Assembly (NCBI GenBank): GCA_947176065.1
Contig: CAMWPB010000016.1
Coordinates: 1 to 64,000 of the forward strand
From: an uncultured Lachnospiraceae bacterium
GTDB taxonomy: Bacteria > Bacillota > Clostridia > Lachnospirales > Lachnospiraceae
Length of the DNA stretch: 64,000 nucleotides
Reading direction: 5' to 3'
In this document: positions 8,798-18,247 of the stretch, piece by piece
How the letters are laid out: every line of letters starts with the position of its first letter
Numbering within the stretch: the stretch's first letter is position 1
The notes under the pieces: generated by a model
The model's input: the letters and a program-made list of their open reading frames with translations, nothing else
The model's database searches: none
What the model was told of the DNA's origin: nothing
Translations under genes and position numbers: made by a program

Positions 8798-9949
8798 TTA
8801 CTTAAGCAGAGCCCCGGAGATAACCATTCTCTGCACTTCGCTCGTGCCCTCGTAGATCTCCGTGATCTTTGCGTCACGCATCATGCGCTCTACGTCGTAC
8901 TCTCTGATATAACCGTAACCGCCGTGCAGCTGAACTGCCTTTGTGGTCACTTCCATTGCTACCTCCGCCGCGTACAGCTTTGCCTTTGCCGCCTCTACGG
9001 AATATACCTTCTGGGTAGCCTTCGCCATGGCAGCCTTGTAAACGAGAAGCTGTGCCGCCTCAACCTTGGTAGCCATGTCCGCAAGCTGGAACTGTGTATT
9101 CTGGAAAGCGCCGATCGCTCTGCCGAACTGTTTTCTCTCCTTCACATAAGCGATGGTGTTCTCCAGTGCGCCCTCAGCCAGACCAAGCGCCTGGGACGCG
9201 ATACCGATACGGCCGCCGTCCAGCGTGTGCATAGCAATGTTGAAGCCCTTGCCCTGCTGCCCTAAGAGATTGTCCTTCGGGATACGGCAGTCTGTAAAGA
9301 TCAGCTCATAGGTGGAAGAACCGCGGATACCCATCTTCTTCTCCTTCGTACCGAAGGTAAAGCCGGGTGTTCCCTTCTCCACGATAAATGCGGAGATCTC
9401 TTTCTGCATACGGCCGCGCTTCTCAACCGTGCCCGTGATTGCAAAAATGACATAAACGTCAGCTTCTTTACCGTTGGTGATAAAGCACTTGGAACCATTC
9501 AATACCCACTCGTCGCCATCCAGTACAGCCTTGGTCTGCTGTCCCTGCGCGTCGGTACCTGCGCCGGGCTCTGTCAGGCCGAATGCACCCAGCTTCTCAC
9601 CCTTTGCAAGGGGAACTAAATATTTCTGCTTCTGCTCCTCCGTGCCGTAGGTCATAATCGGATCGCAGCACAGAGAGGTATGTGCAGATACAATAACACC
9701 TGTTGTACCGCATACTTTAGAGAGCTCCTCTACGCACATAGCGTATGTAAGAGGATCACAGCCCTGTCCGCCGTACTCCTTGGGAACCGGAATGCCGAGA
9801 AAGCCTAACTTTGCCATCTTCTCAACAGTCTCTCTCGGGAAAACCTCTGTCTCGTCCACTTCCTGAGCGAGAGGTTTTACTTCTTTTTCAGCGAACTCTT
9901 TAAACAGAGCTCTCGCCATTTCATGTTCTTTGCTTAAAGTAAAATCCAT
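8798..9949 (-). CDS. bcd: butyryl-CoA dehydrogenase
   Basis: This 383-residue acyl-CoA dehydrogenase reduces crotonyl-CoA to butyryl-CoA using FAD and is coupled to EtfAB. The flavin motif LTEPGAGTDAQG and the C-terminal YEGTSEVQR loop are present. The glutamate in that loop (about E367) is the usual catalytic base of short-chain dehydrogenases. GGAGG lies upstream of the ATG. Its neighbours hbd and etfB make the butyrate assignment firm, rather than a fatty-acid oxidation role. Confidence 0.95.
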   Translation of the reverse strand: MDFTLSKEHEMARALFKEFAEKEVKPLAQEVDETEVFPRETVEKMAKLGFLGIPVPKEYGGQGCDPLTYAMCVEELSKVCGTTGVIVSAHTSLCCDPIMTYGTEEQKQKYLVPLAKGEKLGAFGLTEPGAGTDAQGQQTKAVLDGDEWVLNGSKCFITNGKEADVYVIFAITGTVEKRGRMQKEISAFIVEKGTPGFTFGTKEKKMGIRGSSTYELIFTDCRIPKDNLLGQQGKGFNIAMHTLDGGRIGIASQALGLAEGALENTIAYVKERKQFGRAIGAFQNTQFQLADMATKVEAAQLLVYKAAMAKATQKVYSVEAAKAKLYAAEVAMEVTTKAVQLHGGYGYIREYDVERMMRDAKITEIYEGTSEVQRMVISGALLK

Positions 9950-9992
9950 GATTTTTTATTCCTCCATGTTTTATTTTATGGTCTGCTCGTCT

Positions 9993-10121
9993 CACGATAA
10001 GCAGACTCAAAATGCTTCGCATTTTTCGTGCACGTTGCACCTTCAAATAACTCAAAGAAAAGATTTTTGCCTGCCAGCAGTCAAAATCTTTCTTCGAGTT
10101 ATTCTCAGTCTGCTTATCGTG
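9993..10121 (-). repeat. cloverleaf-like palindrome (family B) between hbd and bcd
   Basis: Perfect 15-bp outer arms (CACGATAAGCAGACT and its complement) enclose two inner hairpins, AAAATGC-TTC-GCATTTT and a longer one with arms AATAACTC/GAGTTATT. The element begins 1 base after the hbd stop codon. The outer arm and first inner hairpin closely match those at 24839 and 50293. Confidence 0.75.
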
Positions 10122-10122
10122 C

Positions 10123-10962
10123 CTATTTTGAATAGTCGAAGAAACCAACGCCTGTCTTTCTGCCGAGCTTCTTCTCTTCCACCATCTTCTTAAGAAGCGG
10201 CTGGGGCGCATACTTCTCGTCCTTGGTCTCGTTGTAGAGCACTTCCATGATTGCCAGGCAGATATCCAGACCAATCAGGTCGCCAAGATGCAGCGGGCCC
10301 ATGGGATGGGACGCACCGAGCTGCATAGCCACATCGATATCCTCCGCGGAAGCAGTGCCTGCATCGAGAACGCCGATCGCCTCGTTGATCATCGGGATCA
10401 GGATTCTGTTTACCACGAAGCCGGGAGCCTCTTTTACCTGTACAGGAGTCTTGCCGATCTCCTCAGCGATCTTCGTGATCTTGTCTACCATATCCTGAGG
10501 GGTGTTCTCGCCTCTGATCACCTCAACCAGCTTCATTCTGTCAGCCGGATTGAAGAAGTGCATACCGATCATCGGTCTGTCAAGGCCCTCACCGATCTTG
10601 GTGATGGAAAGGGAGGACGTATTGCTTGCAAACATGCAGTCCTTCTTCACGATCTCCTGCAGTTCCTTGAAGATAGCCTGCTTAATCTCCATCTTCTCAA
10701 GCGCAACCTCAACAATCAGATCGCAGTCGCCGCAGATATTGTTTAAGCCCGTGGTGATCTTGCCCATGATCTCGTCAGCCTTCTCCTGCGTGATCTTCTC
10801 CTTGCCCACAAGGAAATTCATATTTTTCTGGATTTTCGCCTTGCCGCCCTCAGCGTACTCTTCCTTAATATCGCAAAGGCATACCTCATATCCGTCCGTC
10901 ATGGCAAATGCCTGCGCAATACCGGAACCCATGGTTCCCGCACCGATAATACCTACTTTCAT
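10123..10962 (-). CDS. hbd: 3-hydroxybutyryl-CoA dehydrogenase
   Basis: This 279-residue enzyme reduces acetoacetyl-CoA to 3-hydroxybutyryl-CoA with NAD(P)H. The Rossmann motif GAGTMGSGIAQAFA opens the protein. The catalytic region has SNTSSLS (about 113-119) and HFFNPA (His about 135). The length is typical of the bacterial Hbd. AAGGAGG precedes the ATG. It follows crt in the transcript, so the gene order is thl-crt-hbd-bcd-etfB-etfA. Confidence 0.96.
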   Translation of the reverse strand: MKVGIIGAGTMGSGIAQAFAMTDGYEVCLCDIKEEYAEGGKAKIQKNMNFLVGKEKITQEKADEIMGKITTGLNNICGDCDLIVEVALEKMEIKQAIFKELQEIVKKDCMFASNTSSLSITKIGEGLDRPMIGMHFFNPADRMKLVEVIRGENTPQDMVDKITKIAEEIGKTPVQVKEAPGFVVNRILIPMINEAIGVLDAGTASAEDIDVAMQLGASHPMGPLHLGDLIGLDICLAIMEVLYNETKDEKYAPQPLLKKMVEEKKLGRKTGVGFFDYSK

Positions 10963-11026
10963 TGTAAATCCTCCTTATTTATAATTTTATATTTTACTTG
11001 AAAATCTTTTTGCGCGCAAACCGTGC

Positions 11027-11812
11027 TTACGCGTTCTTAAACGGCTCCTTCACCTTCTCCTTGTTCTTGTCAAGGAAGAATGCCATACCGTACTTCTGAT
11101 CCTCTGTCTCGAAGCAGTCGCCGAAGAGCTTCTCCTCGATCACAATCGCCTCGTCCATGCCGACTTCCAGACCGTCGTTGATGGCTTTCTTGCAGTTGCG
11201 CACTGCGATGGGTGCATTCTTTGCAATGCCCGCAGCCATCTTCTCCGCCGCAGCCATCAGCTCTGCCTGCGGATATACCGCATTTACCAGACCGATGCGG
11301 AGCGCTTCGTCAGCCTTGATGTTCCTTGCGGTGTAAATCATCTGCTTCGCCATGCCGGGACCTACGATTCTGGCAAGTCTCTGTGTGCCGCCGAAGCCGG
11401 GAGTGATGCCAAGACCTACCTCAGGCTGTCCGAAAACAGCGTTGTCGGAACAGATTCTGATATCGCAGCTCATGGAAATCTCGCAGCCGCCGCCCAGCGC
11501 AAAACCGTTCACCGCCGCGATCACGGGAATCGGGAAGGTCTCCAGCTTGCGGAACACATCGTTACCCTTCTTACCGAAAGCCTCGCCCTCCGCCTTGGTC
11601 AGCGTGCTCATCTCACCGATATCTGCGCCAGCCACAAAGGACTTCTCACCGGCACCGGTCAGAATCAGGCATCTTACCTCGTTCAAATCCACACCGTCAA
11701 GAACCTCATTCAGCTCGTCAAGCACGGTGGAATTGAGCGCGTTTAACGCTTTCTCACGGTTGATCGTAATGGTACCGACCTGTCCCTTTACTTCATATAA
11801 TACAAATTCCAT
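11027..11812 (-). CDS. crt: 3-hydroxybutyryl-CoA dehydratase (crotonase)
   Basis: This 261-residue enoyl-CoA hydratase dehydrates 3-hydroxybutyryl-CoA to crotonyl-CoA. The oxyanion-hole motifs AGADIGEM (about 61-68) and NGFALGGGCE are visible. The two catalytic glutamates are at about E111 (GGGCE) and E131 (GQPEVGLG). AAGGAG lies 10-11 bases before the ATG. It is the second gene of the butyrate operon, separated from thl by a 200-bp stretch of hairpin repeats. Confidence 0.95.
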   Translation of the reverse strand: MEFVLYEVKGQVGTITINREKALNALNSTVLDELNEVLDGVDLNEVRCLILTGAGEKSFVAGADIGEMSTLTKAEGEAFGKKGNDVFRKLETFPIPVIAAVNGFALGGGCEISMSCDIRICSDNAVFGQPEVGLGITPGFGGTQRLARIVGPGMAKQMIYTARNIKADEALRIGLVNAVYPQAELMAAAEKMAAGIAKNAPIAVRNCKKAINDGLEVGMDEAIVIEEKLFGDCFETEDQKYGMAFFLDKNKEKVKEPFKNA

Positions 11813-11848
11813 ATGTAGGTATCTCCTTCTTGATTATTTGTTATCTGC

Positions 11849-12007
11849 GGAGAATGCCGTATTCCGGCGTTCTCCTAAACGAGACTTAGAACATCTTGCC
11901 GTTCCGTCCTATGGCGGGACGGCTTTAGATGTTCTTCTCGTTTTCGGGACTTAGAACATCTTGCCGTTCCGCCCTATGGCGGGACGGTTTTAGATGTTCT
12001 TGTCGTT
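11849..12007 (-). repeat. family A hairpins with a 65-bp tandem duplication after thl
   Basis: A GGAGAATGCC-type hairpin (11849-11875) is followed by two tandem copies, 65 bp apart, of a long hairpin. Its arms AGAACATCT/AGATGTTCT enclose a GTCC/GGAC stem. The copies differ at a few positions, partly compensatory. The block starts about 12 bases after the thl stop codon and lies inside the operon. Confidence 0.8.
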
Positions 12008-12019
12008 TATCTCATCATA

Positions 12020-13201
12020 TTAATCCATTTCTACGATGGTTGCGCAGCCCATGCCGCCGCCGATACACAGGGTTGCAAGACCCTTCTTCGCGCCCTTCGC
12101 CTGCATCTCGTGAAGCAGTGTCACAAGGATACGTGCGCCGGAAGCGCCTACCGGGTGGCCAAGCGCAATCGCGCCGCCGTTCGGGTTGAGCTGCTTGTCT
12201 ACGTCGATGCCAAGCTCCTTGCCAACCGCTACGGACTGTGCCGCAAACGCCTCGTTCGCCTCGATAATATCGAAGTCCTCGATCTTATAGCCGGCCTTCG
12301 CCATAACCTTCTGTGTAGCAGGAACGGGACCGATACCCATAACCTCGGGTCTGCAGCCTGCAAGTGCGCCTGCAACAAAGGTTGCCATAGGCTTAACGCC
12401 CAGCTCTTTCGCTTTCTCCTCACTCATCACAACGATGGCAGCCGCACCGTCGTTGATGCCGGAAGCGTTACCTGCGGTCACGAAACCGTCAGGATTGATG
12501 GTGCGCAGCTTCTGTAAGCCCTCGATGGTAGATCCCGGTCTCGGACCCTCATCCACCTTGAACTCAACCATCTCTTTTTTCTTCTTAACCATAACGGGCA
12601 CGATCTCATTGTCAAATGCGCCGCTCTTCTGTGCCGCCTCAGCCTTTAACTGGCTCTTTAACGCGAACTCATCCAGCTCCTCGCGGGTAAGGCCCCACTC
12701 CCTGCAGATATTATCCGCAGTCATGATCATATGATAGTTGTTGAATGCATCCCAGAGGGCATCGTTTACCATCGTGTCAACCAGCGTGCCGTTGTTCATT
12801 CTGTAACCGTAACGACCCTGCATAACAGCATAGGGAGCCATGGACATGTTCTCCATACCGCCGGCAACCACGATGTCCGCATCGCCTGCCTGAATCATCT
12901 GCGCCGCCATATTCACACAGTTTAAGCCGGAACCGCAGACTACGTTGATGGTAACTGCAGGAACCTCGTTGGGAAGACCCGCTTTAATGGAGGACTGGCG
13001 AGCCACGTTCTGACCCTGCCCTGCCTGAATAACACAACCCATGTACACCTGATCCACCTGATCAGGAGCCACTCCCGCTCTGTTCAAAGCCTCCTTGATC
13101 ACAACTGCTCCCAGCTCTGCTGCCGGAGTAGTGCTCAAGCCACCGCCCATCGTACCGATTGCCGTACGGCAGGCGCCTGCCAAAACAACTTTTTTTGCCA
13201 T
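12020..13201 (-). CDS. thl: acetyl-CoA acetyltransferase (thiolase)
   Basis: This 393-residue biosynthetic thiolase condenses two acetyl-CoA into acetoacetyl-CoA, the entry step of butyrate formation. The nucleophile Cys89 is in VVCGSGLN, and the second pair is in GHPVGASG (His about 349) and CIGGGMG (Cys about 379). The frame runs to 13216, but the ATG at 13201 has GGAGGAG 7 bases upstream and matches the family start ([13 protein letters not shown]). It is the first gene of the operon, and its promoter is at 13300-13328. Confidence 0.96.
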   Translation of the reverse strand: MAKKVVLAGACRTAIGTMGGGLSTTPAAELGAVVIKEALNRAGVAPDQVDQVYMGCVIQAGQGQNVARQSSIKAGLPNEVPAVTINVVCGSGLNCVNMAAQMIQAGDADIVVAGGMENMSMAPYAVMQGRYGYRMNNGTLVDTMVNDALWDAFNNYHMIMTADNICREWGLTREELDEFALKSQLKAEAAQKSGAFDNEIVPVMVKKKKEMVEFKVDEGPRPGSTIEGLQKLRTINPDGFVTAGNASGINDGAAAIVVMSEEKAKELGVKPMATFVAGALAGCRPEVMGIGPVPATQKVMAKAGYKIEDFDIIEANEAFAAQSVAVGKELGIDVDKQLNPNGGAIALGHPVGASGARILVTLLHEMQAKGAKKGLATLCIGGGMGCATIVEMD

Positions 13202-13239
13202 TTTTTTCTCCTCCATATTTGTAATATTTTTTTAGTGAA

Positions 13240-13259
13240 AAGCCCTGTATACAAGGCTT
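13240..13259. promoter_or_regulatory. 20-bp near-perfect palindrome in the butyrate operon 5' UTR
   Basis: AAGCCCTGTATACAAGGCTT is self-complementary except for one symmetric position pair. It lies about 35-55 bases after the predicted start of transcription and about 40 bases before the thl ATG. The TGTATACA core resembles operators of GntR-type repressors (inference). It does not look like a Rex site. It could also fold as a short RNA hairpin. Confidence 0.45.
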
Positions 13260-13299
13260 GCCGACGATTGTTATTTTTTTGTCATTGTCCGCCGTTTCT

Positions 13300-13328
13300 A
13301 TTGTATCATAGGGATTTCGTTTTTGCAA
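13300..13328 (-). promoter_or_regulatory. promoter of the thl-crt-hbd-bcd-etfBA operon
   Basis: Minus-strand TTGCAA (-35, 13323-13328) and TACAAT (-10, 13300-13305) are separated by 17 bases. It lies just after the chemoreceptor stop codon at 13334, so the two genes are separately transcribed. The 5' UTR would be about 90 bases. Confidence 0.75.
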
Positions 13329-13333
13329 TCTAC

Positions 13334-15028
13334 TTAAATTTCAAACCTGTCCATCATTTCCACCATTGTCTCCACCTGTGACTTCTGCTCCGTGCTGACG
13401 GCCGCCGTCTCCTCTGAGGTTGCCGAATTGTTATCGACAGCGGAGGAAACCTGCGTTACATTTTCATTCAGCTCCTGCATCCGCAGGGTATCCCGCTTCA
13501 GTATCTGCTCGATCTGTCCCATTTTCTCCGTGGCTTCCTTCGCGTCGGACATTACCTGATTCATGTTGGCTTCCGTCTCCTCCGCAATGGAAATACTCTT
13601 GTCCATCACCGAAATGGTCGTCTCTATCAGCTCCGTCGTCCTGCCGGCCGCATTTGCCGATTCATTTGCCAGGTTTTTCACCTGCTCCGCCACGACGGCA
13701 AATCCTCTTCCGGCCTCGCCCGCTCTGGCCGCTTCAATCGCCGCATTCAGGGCCAGCAGATTGGTCTGGGACGCAATATCCTCTATCGCTTCTATAATTG
13801 TGCCGATCTGCTCGGAGCATCTGCCGATCTCCTGAATGGATTCTTTCAGTTCCTGCAGCTTGCTGTTGCCCTTCGCCAGCGTCCGGCCCGCCGCCGAAGC
13901 CATGCTCGCGGACGCCTCCGCCTCGTGCGCATTCTCTTCCATACTCTTTGTCATGGCATCAAAGGCCGTCATCAGCTCCGCCACCTGAGCCGCCTGCACG
14001 GTACAGTTTTCAGCCAGATCCTGCGCCGCAAAGGCAAGCTGCTCCGAACCGCTGTCAATCTGTACCGAGACACCCCGGATCGTCCTGAGCGTTTCCCGCA
14101 TCTTCTCCGCAATCTGCAGCAGAGACTCTTTGACCGATACAAATTCGCCCACATATTCCTGTTGAATCTCGATCCTGTAATTTCCATCCCCCATCTGCTC
14201 CAGCGTCTGGGTAATTTCCTGAATCATACCGAGCAGATTCTTCTTCATAAAGGCGATGGCGGCAACCATCTTTCCTACCTCACTCTCATCCGCCTCCATG
14301 TCAAGATCCACATGAAATTCCCCGCCCGCAAGCACGGCCATCTGATCCGACACTTTCAGGATCGGCTCCAGAAGCTCCTTCTCGGAAAACCTGATTGTCT
14401 TGACCAGCTCTCTCACAAGATACAGGAAAGAGAGGGCAAACAGAACTTCTATCAGATACTGCATCACCTTCAGCCCGGCCTGCCTGCCGTCCTTTCTCTC
14501 CAGAATGGCAAGGATCGTCTCATCCGTCTGCCGGTTGATCTGCGCCACCGAATTGCCGTATTCCGCGCTGAACACGCATGCCTGTGCGGCCTCCAGATCT
14601 CCCGCCTGCACATGCGCAATGGCCTCCTGCTCCAGCGGCACAAGCTGGTCGGACATCGAAGCAATCTGGTTTAAGCTTGTCCATTCGCTTTCCTTCAGAT
14701 CACATTTTTCCAGCGTCTTGAGCGCCTGCTCCCGGTTTTTGTCCTCATTCAGTTCCTTCATGTAACCGTCATAATAGCTCTGATCCCCTGTAACGGCATA
14801 GGACTGTATGTCGTAGGTCAGCGTCTTCGACGCGATCCGGTACTGGTTCAGCGCCACGGTTGTATTGATCTGCGCGCTATGTACACGTGACATGCACATG
14901 TTAAAAAAAATGAATCCCAGCAGCAGCACCCCGCCCACCGCCACTGACACCAGCGCCTGATGCACCAGTTTTTTCAACCGCGCCGCCTGGCTTTTGTTCT
15001 CCGATACTTCATTTTTCGTTTTCCCCAT
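13334..15028 (-). CDS. methyl-accepting chemotaxis protein
   Basis: This 564-residue transmembrane chemoreceptor has a first membrane helix at about 22-44, then an extracellular helical bundle of about 140 residues similar to 4HB-type sensors. A second helix (about 187-210), a HAMP segment (about 212-265) and the cytoplasmic signalling domain follow. The signalling hairpin tip [20 protein letters not shown] is well conserved. The sensed ligand is unknown. The ATG at 15028, with AGGAG upstream, is preferred to an upstream one at 15082. It has its own promoter at 15097-15125. Confidence 0.92.
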   Translation of the reverse strand: MGKTKNEVSENKSQAARLKKLVHQALVSVAVGGVLLLGFIFFNMCMSRVHSAQINTTVALNQYRIASKTLTYDIQSYAVTGDQSYYDGYMKELNEDKNREQALKTLEKCDLKESEWTSLNQIASMSDQLVPLEQEAIAHVQAGDLEAAQACVFSAEYGNSVAQINRQTDETILAILERKDGRQAGLKVMQYLIEVLFALSFLYLVRELVKTIRFSEKELLEPILKVSDQMAVLAGGEFHVDLDMEADESEVGKMVAAIAFMKKNLLGMIQEITQTLEQMGDGNYRIEIQQEYVGEFVSVKESLLQIAEKMRETLRTIRGVSVQIDSGSEQLAFAAQDLAENCTVQAAQVAELMTAFDAMTKSMEENAHEAEASASMASAAGRTLAKGNSKLQELKESIQEIGRCSEQIGTIIEAIEDIASQTNLLALNAAIEAARAGEAGRGFAVVAEQVKNLANESANAAGRTTELIETTISVMDKSISIAEETEANMNQVMSDAKEATEKMGQIEQILKRDTLRMQELNENVTQVSSAVDNNSATSEETAAVSTEQKSQVETMVEMMDRFEI

Positions 15029-15096
15029 AGTTTTTCTCCTATAACCCCTCTCTCCTGATACCAAAACGCCTGCAAAAAACAAATAGCTTTACCAAA

Positions 15097-15125
15097 AGTA
15101 TAGCGGAATCATTACTTATTTTCAA
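15097..15125 (-). promoter_or_regulatory. promoter of the chemoreceptor gene
   Basis: Minus-strand TTGAAA (-35) and TATACT (-10) are separated by 17 bases, about 70 bases before the chosen ATG. It resembles a housekeeping promoter, not a flagellar sigma-28 one. Confidence 0.7.
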
Positions 15126-15166
15126 CAATTTATTTTCCACTTTCGGGTTATTTTTCGTGCATTTTG

Positions 15167-16261
15167 CTATGGATTGTCCTGCATGTCTGTTTCCGCCTTC
15201 TTCCTGTATTCCTCCGCCGGCGGATCAGTCATGGGCACGACTCTTCTCCACTCTCTGGTATCTCCCACCTTCTCCACCTCGCAGCGGTTTTTGTAAAGAA
15301 ATTTGGAAAGCTCATAGCAGTCCACCCAGATTTCGTTGTTTCCTTCCTTCTGGGACTCGTCGAAGATAAGCTGCAGTCCCCAGTGCAGATGTACGGTCTT
15401 AATATTGTTCACATTCTCCGTCGTGCTGTAGCCGGTATGCCCCATGTAGCCGATCACATCTCCCGCCGTCACCACGCTTCCCTCCTCAAGCCCCTCCGCA
15501 TAAGGGTAATTCTGCCGAAGATGAGCGTAGTAATAGTAGCGCTTCTTATCAAAGCTGCGGATGCCGATACGCCAGCCGCCGTACTGATTCCAGCCGAGGG
15601 CCTCCACATAGCCGGATTCTACCGCGATGATCGGCGTGCCGATCTGCCCCATCATATCATGCCCAAGATGCGGTCTTGCATAGCCGTAGCTGCGCGAAGA
15701 GCCAAAATCATCATAATGGCTGTAGTCAAAACCTTTCGCGATAGGCGAAAAGGCTTTCAGCCCGTAAACCCGCTTGCCGTCCAGCGTAAATTCCCCCATC
15801 ATACCACCGAGCACAGCCGTGTACGCCTCCAGATAATAGTCGTAATATTCCATATCTTTCGTCAGCTCCGCCATTGTATGCCCGCCGCTTTTCAGTTTTT
15901 CCGCCGCCTCCTCTATTTTCTTAACGCTGTTTTTGTCAAACTGACCGCCGGTTTTCGCGCCCACATAAGCCAAAAGCTCGATCCAGTCCAAATGAATCTC
16001 ATCCCGGTAGCTGTCCACATCCAGATCATAGGCCGCCGTCATCGCCTCGCTTGTGACGTGAAATTCCACCCACTTAATATAGTTTCCGTCCGCAGTCACT
16101 TCCACCGCCTGCCCGCTCGTCCGGCCTCCCTCCTGTAGGACGGGTGTCTGCCATTTCCCGAGCAGTTCCCCTGCCATACATACGCAGCCAAGAACAAGCA
16201 GCAGAAACGCCCCGATCCTGATAACCGTCCTGTACCGTCCGTGTCTCCCGATTTGCCTCAT
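15167..16261 (-). CDS. M23-family metallopeptidase, membrane anchored
   Basis: The 364-residue protein has one N-terminal membrane helix or uncleaved signal (about 13-33). A helical middle part leads to a C-terminal LytM/M23 domain. The zinc ligands are visible: HxxxD at about H198/D202 and HLH at about 291-293. Such enzymes cut peptidoglycan cross-bridges outside the membrane. The extra middle domain of about 150 residues is not recognised. It is divergent from the DUF1576 gene, sharing a 200-bp intergenic region. Confidence 0.85.
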   Translation of the reverse strand: MRQIGRHGRYRTVIRIGAFLLLVLGCVCMAGELLGKWQTPVLQEGGRTSGQAVEVTADGNYIKWVEFHVTSEAMTAAYDLDVDSYRDEIHLDWIELLAYVGAKTGGQFDKNSVKKIEEAAEKLKSGGHTMAELTKDMEYYDYYLEAYTAVLGGMMGEFTLDGKRVYGLKAFSPIAKGFDYSHYDDFGSSRSYGYARPHLGHDMMGQIGTPIIAVESGYVEALGWNQYGGWRIGIRSFDKKRYYYYAHLRQNYPYAEGLEEGSVVTAGDVIGYMGHTGYSTTENVNNIKTVHLHWGLQLIFDESQKEGNNEIWVDCYELSKFLYKNRCEVEKVGDTREWRRVVPMTDPPAEEYRKKAETDMQDNP

Positions 16262-16360
16262 ATCTGCCTCCGTCTGTTCCTCACTTTAATACTATGTGGG
16301 CTAAAATACCGTTATGTCAGAAGCAGGCTGACGAAATCGCATGTGGAGACAAATATCACA

Positions 16361-16389
16361 TTGTCCCCCGCCGCATATCTTGTTATGAT
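16361..16389 (+). promoter_or_regulatory. promoter of the DUF1576 gene
   Basis: TTGTCC (-35) and TATGAT (-10) are separated by 17 bases, 75 bases before the chosen ATG at 16464. Confidence 0.55.
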
Positions 16390-16463
16390 AGGAGTATATT
16401 TGTTACACTTCACACCCATGTCAGGTATCGCAGTAATATATGATTATTCCGGGGGATCTGTCT

Positions 16464-17750
16464 ATGACTGAAAAAATCCGAAACGCGCTGGAGGGAAAGG
16501 AAATGCTCACCTTCAGCATTGCAACAGCTCTGCTCCTTTTTATAGCCGCCTTTCTTCTGGCTCCGCCAAAGGAGCTTCTTCGCGGCATGGTCACCATCGT
16601 GCTTACCCGGGACGCTCTCGTCACGGATTACTTCGAGCTGGCCGGATTCGGCGCGGCTTTCTTTAACGCGGGACTGGTACTGAGTCTGGCCATTCTTCTG
16701 ATCCGTCTGCAGAAAATACCCTTCACGGGACTCACCATGGCTGTCCTTTATATTAACGCGGGCTTCGCCCTGTTCGGCAAAAACCCGGTAAACGTCCTGC
16801 CCATGCTGCTCGGAACATGGCTTTACGCAAGGTTTCACCATGCAGGCATGAGCCGCTATATTTATACGGCGCTCTTCGGTTCCTGTCTGGCTCCCATGGT
16901 GACGGAGCTCTTATATCTGCTGCCATTCTCTTTTGCCGTCAATCTGGGAATCGCCGTTACCACCGGTATTTTTGCCGGTTTCGTTCTGCCGCCGCTCTCC
17001 GTACATACCGCCTCCATGCACATGGGTTATAATCTTTTTAACATGGGATTTGCCGGAGGACTTTTCGCTTTTGTCATGATGTGTGTCCTGCAGTCCTTCG
17101 GCCTGGAAAGCAACAACGTATTTATCTGGCGTTACGGCCGTCCTCTCTGGCTGCTCACCGGTCTTTACCTGTACTTTGCGGCCGCTTTGCTGTTCGGTCT
17201 GTTCATGAACAGAAACAGTCTGCGCTCTCTCCTCAGACTGATGCGTCATCCCGGCCGGGCGGTGGCGGACTTTGTCCTGATGGACGGCGCGCCGGCTACA
17301 TTGGTTAACATGGGGATCATCGGTCTGCTCTGCACCACCTATATCCTGCTGATCGGCGGCGATCTGTCCGGCCCCGTCGTGGGCGCGCTGCTGACCGCAT
17401 TCGGCTTTGCCGCTTTTGGCGTCCATGCCAGAAATTACCTGCCGGTACTGGCGGGTGTCCTTCTCTCCACCTTTTTCACCCACATGCAGCCCACCACGCC
17501 GGGAATCCAGATGGGCGCCGTTTTCGCCATCGGACTGGCTCCCATTGCCGGGCAGTTCGGCATCCTTGCCGGGGTCATCGCCGGTATGCTTCACGCCGCC
17601 GTTGTGGTATGCTCCTCCACCCTCTACGGCGGATTAAACCTATACAACAACGGCTTTTCCACAGGCCTGGTCGCCATCGTGCTCGTCCCGGCACTGGAAA
17701 GTTTTATCAAAGGATTTCAGACTAAGAAAGAACGGAAAAACAGACACTGA
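16464..17750 (+). CDS. DUF1576 integral membrane protein
   Basis: This 428-residue hydrophobic protein with about ten to twelve membrane segments matches the DUF1576 family of Clostridia. Its function is unknown, and the fold looks transporter-like. Internal symmetry is suggested by two similar stretches, ITDYFELAGFGAAFFN-like near the start and later Gly-rich helices. The frame opens at 16440, but GGGGG lies 8 bases before the ATG at 16464, which was chosen. It is followed after 41 bases by a small gene in the same direction, probably in one transcript. Confidence 0.8.
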   Translation: MTEKIRNALEGKEMLTFSIATALLLFIAAFLLAPPKELLRGMVTIVLTRDALVTDYFELAGFGAAFFNAGLVLSLAILLIRLQKIPFTGLTMAVLYINAGFALFGKNPVNVLPMLLGTWLYARFHHAGMSRYIYTALFGSCLAPMVTELLYLLPFSFAVNLGIAVTTGIFAGFVLPPLSVHTASMHMGYNLFNMGFAGGLFAFVMMCVLQSFGLESNNVFIWRYGRPLWLLTGLYLYFAAALLFGLFMNRNSLRSLLRLMRHPGRAVADFVLMDGAPATLVNMGIIGLLCTTYILLIGGDLSGPVVGALLTAFGFAAFGVHARNYLPVLAGVLLSTFFTHMQPTTPGIQMGAVFAIGLAPIAGQFGILAGVIAGMLHAAVVVCSSTLYGGLNLYNNGFSTGLVAIVLVPALESFIKGFQTKKERKNRH

Positions 17751-17791
17751 ACGTAACGACAGCGCAGATTTTGCGCGGAATGGAGTTTACC

Positions 17792-18139
17792 ATGACACAT
17801 GAAGAAAAAAAGACCGCTAAGATTGTGGAGGAGCTGACCATGTTTTTCTTTGCGTTGGAAGCCTCTTATATCGACACCCGGATTGAGCGGAAAGAAAAAA
17901 GGATCACAATCCGGCTGGAAGCAGACTTCAGCCCGTTCTATGCCGACAAGCTTTCCCATCTGGACCACTATCTGAACGGTCAGAAAAACGACGGCATGGG
18001 CGATATTTACTGGGAACTGGCAGGCAGCGGCGATCCCGGCGAAAGCAGCCAGCTTCTCTTAATCGGCATGATGATAGACCGCGCGGAAATCGAACTGGAC
18101 GCGGACCGGGTGCGGCTGACGCTTTACCGCCAGATTTAA
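17792..18139 (+). CDS. hypothetical cytoplasmic protein, 115 residues
   Basis: This small acidic protein is predicted alpha/beta, without signal peptide or membrane helix. The ATG at 17792 follows GGAG at 6 bases, and an earlier TTG in frame was rejected. It trails the DUF1576 membrane protein gene closely and may act with it. I do not recognise the family; the second half (LLLIGMMIDRAEIELD) looks like a core helix and strand. Confidence 0.6.
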   Translation: MTHEEKKTAKIVEELTMFFFALEASYIDTRIERKEKRITIRLEADFSPFYADKLSHLDHYLNGQKNDGMGDIYWELAGSGDPGESSQLLLIGMMIDRAEIELDADRVRLTLYRQI

Positions 18140-18149
18140 GCTGCCTGGT

Positions 18150-18180
18150 TATGACTCTCATAAGCCGATTCGAAATGCTG
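18150..18180 (+). repeat. fragment of a family B element
   Basis: CATAAGCCGATTCGAAATGC matches the outer arm and first hairpin of the family B elements with a few changes, but no matching right arm is present. It is probably a decayed copy. Confidence 0.35.
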
Positions 18181-18190
18181 ATATGCACAG

Positions 18191-18226
18191 AAAGACGGCA
18201 GGTAGAATTCTCCGCCTGCCGTCACT
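18191..18226. terminator. terminator between convergent genes
   Basis: A perfect 9-bp stem, GACGGCAGG (18194-18202) with CCTGCCGTC (18215-18223), is followed on the minus strand by TTTCTGT. It ends the hpf transcript and may also stop the plus-strand DUF1576 transcript. Confidence 0.75.
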
Positions 18227-18247
18227 CATTTCCGTATGAACATTCCC

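Noticed and set aside
13334..16261. Chemoreceptor and M23 peptidase as one operon with flagellar genes
   Set aside because: The chemoreceptor has its own housekeeping-type promoter and no flagellar or che genes lie in the window.
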